Shown: in pieces, positions 9,231 to 18,215 of the stretch
How positions within the stretch are numbered: the first letter of the stretch is position 1
Layout of the letters: each line of letters starts with the position of its first letter
DNA from: Planctomycetota bacterium
Lineage (GTDB): Bacteria > Planctomycetota > Planctomycetia > Pirellulales > Pirellulaceae
NCBI GenBank assembly: GCA_017303505.1
Contig: JAFLCP010000048.1
Span: 1 to 49,582 of the forward strand
Direction: 5' to 3'
Length of the DNA stretch: 49,582 bases
Notes under the pieces: generated by a model
What the model saw: only the letters and a program-made list of their open reading frames with translations
What the model was told of the DNA's origin: nothing
The model's database searches: none
Position numbers and translations under genes: made by a program

Positions 9231-10346
9231 ATGAACGCTGGTGCAAATTGGATTGCCGATCGATGCTCATCATTCGATAGCAGTGGTATCCGTAAAGTAT
9301 TCGAACTCGCTGCAAAAATGAAGAATCCGATCAATCTTTCGATTGGACAACCGGACTTTGATGTCCCCGAGCCCGTCAAGAAGGCTTGTATTGATGCGAT
9401 CCAACAAGGAAAGAATGCCTACTCTTTAACCCAAGGTATAGCGCCACTCCGCGAGAAGCTGCAACAGCGAGTTGACAAACGCTTTGGACATTCGGACCGC
9501 TCGATCTTTGTCACTTCGGGGACCAGCGGCGGATTAGTGTTGACGATGCTCTCCCTAGTGAATCCTGGCGATGAAGTGATCTTATTTGATCCTTATTTCG
9601 TGATGTATCCACCGCTGGTCAAACTGGTTGGTGGTGTGCCCGTCATTATCGATACCTATCCTGATTTCCGTATCGATCTTAAAAAAGTTGAAGCTGCGAT
9701 TACACCGCGGACCAAACTGATCGTGCTCAACAGTCCCGGGAATCCAACCGGCGTGGTCGCATCGGAAGCGGAAGTTAAAGCCCTGGCACAACTCGCGGCG
9801 GAAAAACAAATCGCATTGGTTTCCGACGAAATCTATAGCGAGTTTTGCTACACCCCAAGCTTGCCAACACCAGCGGATTACAACCCTAATACGATTGTGA
9901 TCGATGGATTCTCCAAGAGCCATGCAATGACGGGTTGGCGTCTCGGTTTTGTTCATGGTCCATCTGCCGTGATTCAAACCATGATCAAGTTGCAACAATA
10001 TTCATTCGTCTGCGCACCGCAACCTGTTCAGTGGGCCGGCTTGGCCGCGATGGATGTTGACATGACCGGTTATAGAGAAAGCTATCGGGCTAAACGCGAT
10101 CGCTTGATCAACGGCATCAAAGATCTCTACGAAATCGCAATTCCGGAAGGCGCTTTCTATGTCTTCCCTAAAGCTCCGTGGGGAACCGGAAGTGAGTTTG
10201 TCCAACGCGCCATCGAGAATGAACTCTTAATCATTCCTGGCAACATCTTTAGCCAACACGATTCGCATTTCCGCATTTCTTACGCCGCTGCCGACGAGAC
10301 GATCGATCGCGGTATCGAAGTGCTGCGACGTATCGCGAAGAAGTAA
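9231..10346 (+). CDS. Class I/II pyridoxal-phosphate-dependent aminotransferase
   Basis: A fold-type I aminotransferase of 371 residues. Visible hallmarks are SPGNPTG at 168-174, SDEIY with D199 and Y202, the PLP-binding lysine K229 in SKSHAMTGWR, and R237, which binds the substrate carboxylate. Length and motifs resemble aspartate or aromatic aminotransferases of the AspC/PatA type; the exact amino-acid substrate cannot be assigned. ATG 9231 has AGGGA about 7 bases upstream. The frame upstream to 9186 overlaps the end of the ABC ATPase and is not needed. The gene starts 25 bases after the ATPase, so it may share its transcript. Cytoplasmic. It converges with the ExbD-like gene. Confidence 0.93.
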   Translation: MNAGANWIADRCSSFDSSGIRKVFELAAKMKNPINLSIGQPDFDVPEPVKKACIDAIQQGKNAYSLTQGIAPLREKLQQRVDKRFGHSDRSIFVTSGTSGGLVLTMLSLVNPGDEVILFDPYFVMYPPLVKLVGGVPVIIDTYPDFRIDLKKVEAAITPRTKLIVLNSPGNPTGVVASEAEVKALAQLAAEKQIALVSDEIYSEFCYTPSLPTPADYNPNTIVIDGFSKSHAMTGWRLGFVHGPSAVIQTMIKLQQYSFVCAPQPVQWAGLAAMDVDMTGYRESYRAKRDRLINGIKDLYEIAIPEGAFYVFPKAPWGTGSEFVQRAIENELLIIPGNIFSQHDSHFRISYAAADETIDRGIEVLRRIAKK

Positions 10347-10395
10347 ACACACGCGGTTTCTTTGTGCTACTAACATCTCGCTGCCAGCTCGGACT

Positions 10396-11400
10396 TTACT
10401 GAGCTGTGCTGCGAGATCCGCGTGGCGAAGCACCGATCAAGATCCCCTCCGGCAACGGGCGGGCAGCAGTCAAAAACCCCTCTTCGAACAATGCTTCTTT
10501 AAGCATTCGGAACTCTTCAAAGCTATCGGGATATACCCAAACCGTGATAACCGTTTCACGAGGTTGACGGCCTGCAAGTTCCACACGCAAACGACTGCCA
10601 GATGCCAGCGCCTCTTGGATCGATTCGCCAATGTTGGGCTCAACGACTTCGAGTTCAAATCTTTCTAGCTCGACAATCGACCCCATACCTACACGGCCAC
10701 CGGCCTGAACCATCCCCTTAGAATTCACGAGCCTGAACTTCATCAGATAACCTTCCATCGGGCCCAATGAGTCCTCAATGACATTGCGGTTCATCCCGCG
10801 ACGCGCCGCCAGTGGTGCTGTTTCTTTCAACATTTCAACCAATCGATCCCAGGGAATTACCGATACTTTTCCCTTGGCCATTCGCAAGTGCATTTCTTGT
10901 CCGAATACCGTTTTGGCCATCGGTGTCGGCAAATGTTGCAAGGCAATTGGGGCTTCCTCTTCTTCTGCCCCGTGCGATTTCGCATTCTTTAAATCCTCAA
11001 GCTGCTTGGATAGCTTGGCGATTTCTGTTTCTTTTTCGACGCGTTCTTTAACATCTTCACTCGACTCATCAAGCTTCTTCTTTAGCTCTTCTTCCAACTC
11101 TCCAATTTTTCGCAACAATGCCAAACGTTCTTCTTTGCGATACTGCAGTTCGAGTTCATGACGGGCTAAACGCTGCTCCTGTTCCGCAACACTTTTGCGA
11201 ATCGCGATCATCTCGGTTGCAGGTTTTTCAACTTGTGCGGCTGCTTCTCGACGCTGCTTTTCACCATATTCTTTGGCCGCATGTTGTGTTTTCGTACCCA
11301 TGACGACAACCAGAATGATCAACACACCGACGAGGTTAGCAATGGTGTCCAAGAAGGAGTCATCGCCAACCGCTAATCCATCATTGCGGTTTCTTGCCAT
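10396..11400 (-). CDS. ExbD/MotB-like protein with coiled coil (334 aa)
   Basis: The distal gene of an ExbB-ExbD-ExbD-like trio. One N-terminal membrane helix lies at about 17-36, with an acidic residue at its start (D18 in SFLDTIANLVGV), in the position where ExbD/TolR carry their proton-relay aspartate. A highly charged coiled coil follows at about 45-145, and then a periplasmic domain. Its start overlaps the end of the upstream 734-residue gene by 20 bases, which indicates translational coupling. By analogy it uses the proton gradient together with the ExbB-like channel to drive work in the periplasm. The target is unknown. No OmpA-type peptidoglycan-binding signature was recognised. Confidence 0.7.
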   Translation of the reverse strand: MARNRNDGLAVGDDSFLDTIANLVGVLIILVVVMGTKTQHAAKEYGEKQRREAAAQVEKPATEMIAIRKSVAEQEQRLARHELELQYRKEERLALLRKIGELEEELKKKLDESSEDVKERVEKETEIAKLSKQLEDLKNAKSHGAEEEEAPIALQHLPTPMAKTVFGQEMHLRMAKGKVSVIPWDRLVEMLKETAPLAARRGMNRNVIEDSLGPMEGYLMKFRLVNSKGMVQAGGRVGMGSIVELERFELEVVEPNIGESIQEALASGSRLRVELAGRQPRETVITVWVYPDSFEEFRMLKEALFEEGFLTAARPLPEGILIGASPRGSRSTAQ

Positions 11401-13585
11401 TTTGCGACTCCTCCAAAATCACATCGATACCACTACCTTGTAGCACGCGTTGAAGTTGCTCATATCGTTGCTGTGCGTTAGCGTCCACGGTCACGACAAT
11501 CTTGGGCTTCCAATATCCACCCGCCAGTGCCATTCCCCAACTATCAACCCGTCCTTGCAGGGCCTTCGACAAATCGGTGCGAGCTTGCACTAGACCTTTG
11601 CGAAGAAAGATCGTCTTTGTCCCTTGTTGACCTGGCTCGGGCTGTATCACCCACCGGTCTTCTTGGCAACGGAGTCGAATAGTACGTTCCACTGCGGTGC
11701 CTCGAATGTTCTGCCGCGTCCAATCATTGCCACGCGATACCACGACACCAGTGCCGGAAGGACCTGACTCAGAGTTATTCTGCGGCTTTGCATTCTTGTC
11801 ATCTTCTTTGCTCGGTGGCTTGGAAGCTTTCGAAGCATTCTTGGAAGTCATCGTAAAGCCAGCCCCACCTTCACCTCCAGCCGGTCCCATCGCTGAGTCG
11901 CCGCCTCCACCACGTGTATCGCGATATGCGCTATCTTCAGGTGGTGCTTGACCACTCATTTTTCCATCTTGGGCAACTTGTCCCGAAGTGCTATCCCCTG
12001 AGTCACTGCCGGTACTGCCGGTGGCATAGCCGAATTCGCCCGCTTTCGTTTGCCCATTATTGGCAACGCCATTTTTGTTGGATGGATCGTTGGCTCTGCC
12101 AGCGTTTGGATTAGATGCGTCCCCCGCGAGTCCATCTGGGTTCGCACCACCTGGTCCCATTTCACTACCATCTGCGGGCATTCCATTGGTGCCCGTTGGG
12201 TTTGCCCCACTGCCCGTTATGTTTTGACCATTTGTTCCGGCGAGTCCCATCGCTCCAGAGCGAGTTCCACCTTGAGCTAATGAAGATGGCCCGACACCTG
12301 CAGAACCAGATCCAGAACCCATCGAATAACCTTGCGGTCCGACCACTCCACCACTCGAAAATCCACTACCACCGCCTGGGGTTAGACCGCTGGGCATTCC
12401 CGTATTGGGCAAACCGCCAAGATTTAGTGCGTTGCCCGAATTGGGGCGTACGCCTTGATTCATCGCCAAGCCACTTGTTGCACCTGCCGCCCCCATGCCT
12501 CCTGTCCCACTGCCTGATCCAGGCGATGGCAATTGAGCACCATCGGGGAGTTTCTGAATCATTTCGGCATCTTCTGCAAAAACTAAATCGCCTTCTTCAC
12601 CCGTTCCATCTCCAAGATCATCACCATTGCCTTCAATGGGCCCCCAGGAATCTCCGTCGCCTCCCATCTCTTCATCCATCATGCCTCGCATGCGATTGGG
12701 CATGGCCGCGATAAGGGCAATCTGTCGCTCTCGCGCCTGCACAACCACTTTTTCGAGCTCAGTATTCATCGGCCGCTCGAAGCTGGGATATTTCAAATCC
12801 AAATCATCGCCTACTAACTCATATCCAAACTGATCGTCCCAACTCGCCATAGCGCCTCGCGCCATCGCGTAAGTACGAATACCGTCTGGCCGAACGATAA
12901 GCAAAGGGTAAGGGGTACTACCACCTGTCGCTTCAATGGATTCCAAGTGACTTCGTATTGCCCGCAGCACTGCATCCAATGGATTACCAGGTCCATAGGG
13001 AGGCTTTAGATCACGGAGCGTAAGTTTGAACCCATCCGGTTGAATGACGATTCCATCAGCCACACATTCAAGATAAATAGGACGCCGTGATGTTCCGTTG
13101 GGACCTTGATAGGGAATGATCGAATAAGCAGGTTTCTTATTCTTCGCTTCATCTTCCTTTTCTTTGAGCTCTTCCTCAGCTTTGGCAATCGAGTCTAGCA
13201 ACTCTTTCTTTTTGGTTTCCCAATCTGCTTGCTCAATGTTCTGTTTGTCTTTTTCTTCAGCCAGTTTCTCATACTTGGCCACTAAATCTTCAATCTGATT
13301 TTGCAAACGATTGATGTGGTCCTCGACATGCGCAAGCTCACCTTGCTTTTTGTCGAGCTCCTTTTGTTGGTTTTCGCGGACCTTCTGCATTTCGTTGCTT
13401 AAGGCCACCATCTCTTCAGAGACTTGCTCTGCCTCGACCGATGCGGCAATCTCTTTGGCGGTAGCTTGCGCATTGGACACGACCAGCATCAGAATCAGTA
13501 CCAAGGCACCCATGGTACAGAGCAATACCGCTAGAAACGGAAACAGAGATGGGGCGACCTCGTCGCGACGAGCGCGTCCGCTCAT
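11381..13585 (-). CDS. ExbD-like protein with Gly/Ser/Asn-rich linker (734 aa)
   Basis: The middle gene of the trio. One N-terminal membrane helix (about residues 13-36, SLFPFLAVLLCTMGALV) lacks any Asp or Glu, unlike canonical ExbD. A charged coiled coil runs from about 45 to 150. A folded periplasmic domain at about 155-300 contains LLIVRPDGIRTY. About 230 residues of Gly, Ser, Asn and Pro low complexity follow. A final domain of about 100 residues (IRLRCQEDRW to VILEE) may be a second copy of the ExbD-type periplasmic fold. It overlaps the upstream channel gene by 4 bases and the downstream gene by 20. The linker suggests a long flexible reach in the periplasm; this is inference. Confidence 0.7.
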   Translation of the reverse strand: MSGRARRDEVAPSLFPFLAVLLCTMGALVLILMLVVSNAQATAKEIAASVEAEQVSEEMVALSNEMQKVRENQQKELDKKQGELAHVEDHINRLQNQIEDLVAKYEKLAEEKDKQNIEQADWETKKKELLDSIAKAEEELKEKEDEAKNKKPAYSIIPYQGPNGTSRRPIYLECVADGIVIQPDGFKLTLRDLKPPYGPGNPLDAVLRAIRSHLESIEATGGSTPYPLLIVRPDGIRTYAMARGAMASWDDQFGYELVGDDLDLKYPSFERPMNTELEKVVVQARERQIALIAAMPNRMRGMMDEEMGGDGDSWGPIEGNGDDLGDGTGEEGDLVFAEDAEMIQKLPDGAQLPSPGSGSGTGGMGAAGATSGLAMNQGVRPNSGNALNLGGLPNTGMPSGLTPGGGSGFSSGGVVGPQGYSMGSGSGSAGVGPSSLAQGGTRSGAMGLAGTNGQNITGSGANPTGTNGMPADGSEMGPGGANPDGLAGDASNPNAGRANDPSNKNGVANNGQTKAGEFGYATGSTGSDSGDSTSGQVAQDGKMSGQAPPEDSAYRDTRGGGGDSAMGPAGGEGGAGFTMTSKNASKASKPPSKEDDKNAKPQNNSESGPSGTGVVVSRGNDWTRQNIRGTAVERTIRLRCQEDRWVIQPEPGQQGTKTIFLRKGLVQARTDLSKALQGRVDSWGMALAGGYWKPKIVVTVDANAQQRYEQLQRVLQGSGIDVILEESQNGKKPQ

Positions 13586-14934
13586 GCTGCTTTACCTTTT
13601 CTCTCAGGCATTGTTCGCCGAGAATCCAACAACCCACTGCGCTCCATCTGTGTAGCCAGCACCGCAACAGCTTCGGTCATACAGATCGCCGCTTCATGGA
13701 AGCGATCTACGTGGCTCAATTGTTGAATGTTGGAATTGAGATCTTCTTCCAAACGATGCAATGCGTCTCCAGAATGCACCAACTTCTGCAACAACTCAGC
13801 TTGTTTGGCCATTTCTTTTTGTTGACCATGAATGGCACGTGTCTGGTCAGACAGAGCGATCTGCCATTGCTGCCATCGACTCTCAAGTTGCTCGGCACCT
13901 TCGCGTTGCACTTCAGCCATTCGCAGCGCATGCGTTTCCATCGCATCGCGAATCGATTCGCCCAACGCTTGTTGGATCTGGTCGCCCGCAGCGCCTGTCA
14001 AACTGGCCCATTGATGATGCGCAGCTTGAATCGTCTGCTTCCACAATTCGGCTTGTTGCTCAACAATTTTGTGTACTGCTAACATCAGTTCGCTGGAAAG
14101 TTGACGCCAGTGAACTTCCATCGCCTCTGTTTCGGCCTGTTCGGGCGTTACCAAAAATCCCATCAAACACTCGGATGAGACATGATCGATTCGCCCCAAA
14201 ATGGACATTTCCATTTTCTGCACAGCAAACTGAACATACATCGCGATAACCGTGAGCACCAAAGCTAACGCCGTAGTGTCGAACGCGACATACAAACCTG
14301 CCGTTAATTGATTCATCACTTTGTCGGACTGTTCGGCCAGCGCTTTGGTATCCATCGCGCCCAAAGTCGCCGAAATACCGAGAACGGTTCCCAAGAACCC
14401 CAACATCGGCATCGCCCAAATCGCGATTCGCACTAAGCCATAACTTTCATATTGTCGATCGCTATCGAGTTGCGCGATATCCTTGAGATCATTGTCTAAA
14501 TTGGCACCGCTGGTTCGCATCGATTGCTTTCGAACCACCATTTCAATTCGTTGCCCAAACCAACTCTGCCGAATCGAATCGGGTTGCGAGGCCCATAGTT
14601 TTAGAAGCCACTTCGAACGATTAGCCACATCCACCTGATCGGGAGCGCCAACCAACGTTCGCAAAGACTCTATCGATAAGTTGATCCATCGATGTTGACG
14701 GGCTGCCAGAATTGCTTTGAGAACGAGGGCCCATGCGGAAATGAGAAACAGAGCCACCGTCCCGAAACAGACCCAGTGCCCCATCAGATAACGACGAGTC
14801 CACGGGTTATCCAGTGGACCTCCCATGATCGCGCTGTATAGCAAGATGGTGCATGCGCCACCGAAAATGATGGGTGGCATCAATGGAAGCGTAAAACTGG
14901 AGGCTTCCGTTACCTTTGTTTTCTTCGTCACCAC
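13582..14934 (-). CDS. MotA/TolQ/ExbB-type proton channel protein
   Basis: The first gene of the trio and the channel-forming subunit. Membrane helices are predicted at about residues 20-40, 55-78, 180-205 and 225-250 of the mature frame. The last two lie in the MotA/TolQ/ExbB core, marked by MLGFLGTVLGISATL and LYVAFDTTALALVLTV. A long helical, Gln/Glu-rich C-terminal tail (about 170 residues) follows and should be cytoplasmic. The start is uncertain: two adjacent GTG codons at 14934 and 14931 follow GGAAGGA at good spacing, while the GTG at 14964 has a poorer site. It overlaps the next gene by 4 bases. It probably forms a proton-driven motor with the two ExbD-like proteins. Confidence 0.85.
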   Translation of the reverse strand: MVTKKTKVTEASSFTLPLMPPIIFGGACTILLYSAIMGGPLDNPWTRRYLMGHWVCFGTVALFLISAWALVLKAILAARQHRWINLSIESLRTLVGAPDQVDVANRSKWLLKLWASQPDSIRQSWFGQRIEMVVRKQSMRTSGANLDNDLKDIAQLDSDRQYESYGLVRIAIWAMPMLGFLGTVLGISATLGAMDTKALAEQSDKVMNQLTAGLYVAFDTTALALVLTVIAMYVQFAVQKMEMSILGRIDHVSSECLMGFLVTPEQAETEAMEVHWRQLSSELMLAVHKIVEQQAELWKQTIQAAHHQWASLTGAAGDQIQQALGESIRDAMETHALRMAEVQREGAEQLESRWQQWQIALSDQTRAIHGQQKEMAKQAELLQKLVHSGDALHRLEEDLNSNIQQLSHVDRFHEAAICMTEAVAVLATQMERSGLLDSRRTMPERKGKAA

Positions 14935-14964
14935 AAGATTCCTTCCGTGGAAAACGTAGCTCAC

Positions 14965-15328
14965 TTTAGCTCATCGAACATAAGAGCAAACTTCACTACG
15001 CTTGATTGCCAGCGCGCGGTTCAGTGCCTCTTGCGTCACGATCGAGATGCACTTCATGTGCTATCACAATCGCAGAACCAACGCGTGGCGGGATTGTTCC
15101 TTCGATTGGTCTTCACGTCCAGGGGAATTTTGAAAAAGAAAATCACACAGTGCTAGCAAAGCTCTTCATCAAATCAGGATGACGCTCATTACCAGTATGT
15201 AGTGGGTTGGTTCATGGGTTGGCGATTTGAATCACTCTTGCTTCCAAGACGCAACTTTTCCTAAACTCCCACCCAAGAGTCCGGTGGAACAAACGAGTTA
15301 GAGATCGCTGAGATCAAGGTACAATACG
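14965..15328. other. Divergent intergenic region upstream of the ExbB trio
   Basis: About 364 bases without a convincing gene. It separates the ExbB-type operon (minus) from a secreted protein gene (plus), so promoters for both must lie here. It holds one copy of GCTAGCAAAG at 15152-15161, the same short motif that recurs in the array at 29.5-30.0 kb. Nothing else is recognised. Confidence 0.4.
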
Positions 15329-15796
15329 ATGGCGCGAAATTCATGGAACGTGTTGACGCTGTTGGTGGCCCTCATGCTCTCAGGCAGCTATTTCACTTGG
15401 GGCCAATATCCGAGCGGGCAGATTGGTAATACTCCAACGGTAGAACCTCCAGCTACCGACAACCCTGGTCTTGGCTTCCCCGCGCAAGCGATCCCTGGCA
15501 ACCTCACTCCACAGTCGCCTGTCTCTGGAGCAGGGGTGGGGCCCAATTTTCCGCAGGTTGCTGCCGCCGGAAATGGTGAACTCTTGATGACTACATCCTT
15601 ATTGTCCGACGGTCGTCAGCAGGTTGTTATCACCGACACCAAAGCCCGAACCATGGCGATTTATGAAGTCGAACCGACCACCGGAAAGGTGTTATTGCGG
15701 AGCGTGCGCGAGATCAAGTGGGATCTCCAGATGCAACAATTCAACGCTACGTCCCCCACACCCGGTGAAATCCGATCTATGTCGGGCCTAAAATAG
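15329..15796 (+). CDS. Small secreted protein of unknown function
   Basis: A 155-residue protein that I do not recognise. It has a signal peptide (hydrophobic core about 9-19, probable cleavage after FTWG, residue 25). A Pro/Gly-rich spacer follows, then a C-terminal domain of about 70 residues starting LLMTTSLLSDGRQQ with a beta-strand-like pattern. AAGG lies about 8 bases before the ATG. It is 148 bases upstream of the HTH protein gene on the same strand and may be co-transcribed with it. Pirellula-type genomes often hold short secreted proteins of this kind, but no function can be given. Confidence 0.6.
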   Translation: MARNSWNVLTLLVALMLSGSYFTWGQYPSGQIGNTPTVEPPATDNPGLGFPAQAIPGNLTPQSPVSGAGVGPNFPQVAAAGNGELLMTTSLLSDGRQQVVITDTKARTMAIYEVEPTTGKVLLRSVREIKWDLQMQQFNATSPTPGEIRSMSGLK

Positions 15797-15944
15797 GTGG
15801 TTTAGGGTAAAAATCGGGGTCGATCTAGCTGCAACTCTGGAAATCTATTCACCCCCCGATTACCTTTAGATTAGTGCTCTGGATGCACGTTTCTAGTCGC
15901 AAGGATGGGTTCTCTTCTGGGTTCCGCTGGAGATAGTCCCACGC

Positions 15945-17090
15945 ATGTCCGGTAATTTTGTTTTGCTCGAAGAAGCAGCCAAACTCCTTGGGATTGCTCC
16001 CGATGCTTTGGTGGAAATGCGGTCCCGAGGTGAGATTCGCGGTTTTCGCGAGGGCTCTAGTTGGAAATTCAAGATGGAAGATATCCAGCAGGCGATCCGC
16101 AATCGTCAAGATGCTGGTGATTCCGACATCGGTAGCGATGTTTCCTTGATCGCAGATCCAGGTAGCGGCAGCGATGTCAAACTTGTAGCAGGTCGCAGCG
16201 GCACGAACCTTGGTGATTCGCAGATTGGAAGCGACATCAGTTTGGATAGCAGCATCAAGATCGACCTCGATGGTAGCGATCTTCCATTGGATGCCGCTGG
16301 GGGAAGTGGCTTGGAACTTTCGTTGAGCGAAGGCTCCGATGTTCTGGAAGCTTCCGGCCTCAAATTGAGTCCAGCGTCTGGCACCGACAAGATCATTACA
16401 GGTGATAGTGATCCAGACATCGGCAGTGATTTGGAATTGGCCGATGATGATGACTTGGTATTGGGTGGTGGCAGCGATTTAGCCTTGGCTAAAGACAGCG
16501 GCCTCAATTTAATGAGCCCATCAGACAGCGGTATCTCGCTGGAAGATGCTCCTTTAGATCTTGCAGCCAACAGCGGTATTTCCGCATTGGATTTGGCTGC
16601 GGACTCCAAGGTAAGCAAGGGCGCTTCGGCCAGTGGTAGTGGTTCCTTGGTCAATTTCCAACAAGATGAAGAGTTCCAACTTTCGCCCTCATCTGGCGAC
16701 ATGGAACTGGAAGAAGATTCCGGTTCGCAAGTAATCGAACTCGAAGATAGTAGTGATTTCGGCGATGCCGCCGTTGCCCTCCCGAGCGATGGTGGAATGG
16801 GCATGGGTGCATCCAGCGGTGAAGCCGTTGATATCTTTGGTGGTGCCGCTCCAATGTCCGCTGGCGGTGGTGGCGGAATGTCCGCTGGCCCTGCAGCTGT
16901 GGCCGTTGCCGCTCCTGATATTCCATTGGGAACAGTTGAAGTCGTTCTGCTCATGCTCACCCTGACCTTGATGTGCCTTTGCGGCATCATGGTGTCCGAC
17001 ATCATCGTCAACATGTGGGCTTGGAACAGTCAAAGCGACATGACCAGTGGTTTCACCTCAGCGGTCCTAAGCGCCTTCGGGATGAAATAA
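15945..17090 (+). CDS. HTH (excisionase/MerR-like) protein with acidic Gly-Ser-Asp repeats and C-terminal membrane helix
   Basis: An unusual three-part protein of 381 residues. Residues 1-55 form a helix-turn-helix domain of the excisionase/MerR class (LLEEAAKLLGIAPDALVEMRSRGEIRGFREGSSWKF). Residues of about 60-270 are an acidic low-complexity region with many GSD-hydrophobic repeats (GSDVSL, GSDVKL, GSDISL, GSDLPL, GSDLEL). A Gly/Ala/Met-rich stretch at about 285-320 leads to one strong membrane helix at about 329-357, with a short tail. The domain order implies a membrane-tethered DNA- or protein-binding module. A terminator follows. What the HTH domain binds is unknown. The repeat region could be a flexible tether. 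Confidence 0.75.
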   Translation: MSGNFVLLEEAAKLLGIAPDALVEMRSRGEIRGFREGSSWKFKMEDIQQAIRNRQDAGDSDIGSDVSLIADPGSGSDVKLVAGRSGTNLGDSQIGSDISLDSSIKIDLDGSDLPLDAAGGSGLELSLSEGSDVLEASGLKLSPASGTDKIITGDSDPDIGSDLELADDDDLVLGGGSDLALAKDSGLNLMSPSDSGISLEDAPLDLAANSGISALDLAADSKVSKGASASGSGSLVNFQQDEEFQLSPSSGDMELEEDSGSQVIELEDSSDFGDAAVALPSDGGMGMGASSGEAVDIFGGAAPMSAGGGGGMSAGPAAVAVAAPDIPLGTVEVVLLMLTLTLMCLCGIMVSDIIVNMWAWNSQSDMTSGFTSAVLSAFGMK

Positions 17091-17162
17091 CCAATCAAAT
17101 TCAGCAGCTGCGAAAGAGTTTTCAACATTGCTCTTCCGTTACATCTGAGTAAATGATAAAGG

Positions 17163-17191
17163 AACCTGCCAGCAAAATGGCAGGTTTTTTT
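17163..17191 (+). terminator. Intrinsic terminator after the HTH-membrane protein gene
   Basis: A 9-base-pair perfect stem (17163-17171 with 17178-17186), a 6-base loop GCAAAA, and a T-tract (TTTTTTT) overlapping the descending arm. It lies about 70 bases after the stop codon. Confidence 0.85.
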
Positions 17192-17232
17192 ATGCGCTCT
17201 TTTATATGCAACTGTGCCAAGGAAATTGAAAC

Positions 17233-17757
17233 GTGATTGGCTGGATGGATCCGCTATCAGACTGGAACGATCGCAATGCGCAGGAAATTGCCGCGCGCTC
17301 GTCGTCGATTCGGCGCGATGAGGTTGGCTCCCCAGGCATCCCATCTCGCAGTCGCCTGTTTTCTATTGCAGTTCTTATCTCGCTGTTTTTGCCCGCCACC
17401 GGCTGTCAGTCGTGGAGCCCGGGAGCCCAAATCAAACAATGCCAAATGGAAAGCGATCGCCTTTTGGCTGAGTTTCGCGCCCAAAAGAAACGGGCGGACG
17501 AATTGGAAGGGAAATTTCAGGAATCTCAATCTCGGTTGGCTGAAGCGGAAAAACTGTTGGCTCGTGTCCAAAATGGAAATGGGCGTTCGAGCGGTGTCCT
17601 TGCCGATCGTTCCGGAATCCCCTCTCGATCTGCCTCCAGCCCCCCCACGGCAGCCTCACCAGGGGGTTTAACTGGCTCAGCAGGCCTTCCTGGAAGGCAA
17701 ACAAGCAATTCAGACCAAAACATCCAATGGCGACCTCAGGGGACGCCGCTTCGCTAA
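17233..17757 (+). CDS. Putative lipoprotein with coiled coil
   Basis: A 174-residue protein of unknown function. A hydrophobic segment at about 42-54 ends in a lipobox-like LPATGC, so the mature protein is probably lipid-anchored at the cysteine near residue 58, with a long 40-residue N-terminal region before the hydrophobic core. A charged coiled coil follows at about 65-113, then a Ser/Gly/Pro-rich tail. The GTG at 17233 is the first start in frame; an ATG at 17245 is an alternative. It lies just after the terminator of the HTH gene, so it is likely transcribed on its own. I see no domain that would give a function. Confidence 0.6.
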   Translation: MIGWMDPLSDWNDRNAQEIAARSSSIRRDEVGSPGIPSRSRLFSIAVLISLFLPATGCQSWSPGAQIKQCQMESDRLLAEFRAQKKRADELEGKFQESQSRLAEAEKLLARVQNGNGRSSGVLADRSGIPSRSASSPPTAASPGGLTGSAGLPGRQTSNSDQNIQWRPQGTPLR

Positions 17758-18215
17758 GCCGCCTGGTGCGGCATCCTGTCCGGTACCGAAAGTCCATTTC
17801 TTTGGAGCCGAACTTGGACGCCACGGCGTTCAATTAGCAGACGGGTTGCTTGGGAACTCTCGATTTTCGCGGAAAATGCCACCGCTTTTTTCGCCGAAAA
17901 TACGATGTCCAAAAGATGAACGGATTCATCTGCCGTAACTCGGATTTGCCCCCCCACATTTACCAATTGTGCGATATAATTACATACGCACTAAACGGTT
18001 CCCGACAGCGTAGTTTTCAAGGAAGAAAGCGGATTCGGCTAAGCCATCCCTTTTTACCATAGCCATTTGGCTGTGGCCCACCTTTCAGCTCCATCGGAAC
18101 ATTTGCAACCTGCCCGTTTGACCTTCGGCTGTCTCAATCATGGCAGCTAGAAAGTTAACCGCGTCGGTTTTTGACAGTACGAAAACTGTACGGATTTAGA
18201 TATCGAGTTCCATTG
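17758..18215. other. Gene-free region upstream of a lipoprotein gene
   Basis: About 458 bases. A short GC hairpin (17758-17772, GCCGC/GCGGC) follows the upstream stop but has no T-run. A perfect TATAAT stands at 17975-17980 without a convincing -35. Two small imperfect inverted repeats around TTTTCGC/GCGAAAA lie at 17865-17897. A minus-strand frame at 17754-17966 has no recognisable features and is not called. Confidence 0.35.

Noticed and set aside
17754-17966. 70-residue minus-strand frame
   Set aside because: No signal peptide, domain, ribosome site or neighbour support; it covers the divergent leader region and looks like chance.
18139-18198. 20-codon leader peptide upstream of the lipoprotein gene
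   Set aside because: ATG to TAG is open, but there is no ribosome site and no attenuator structure.
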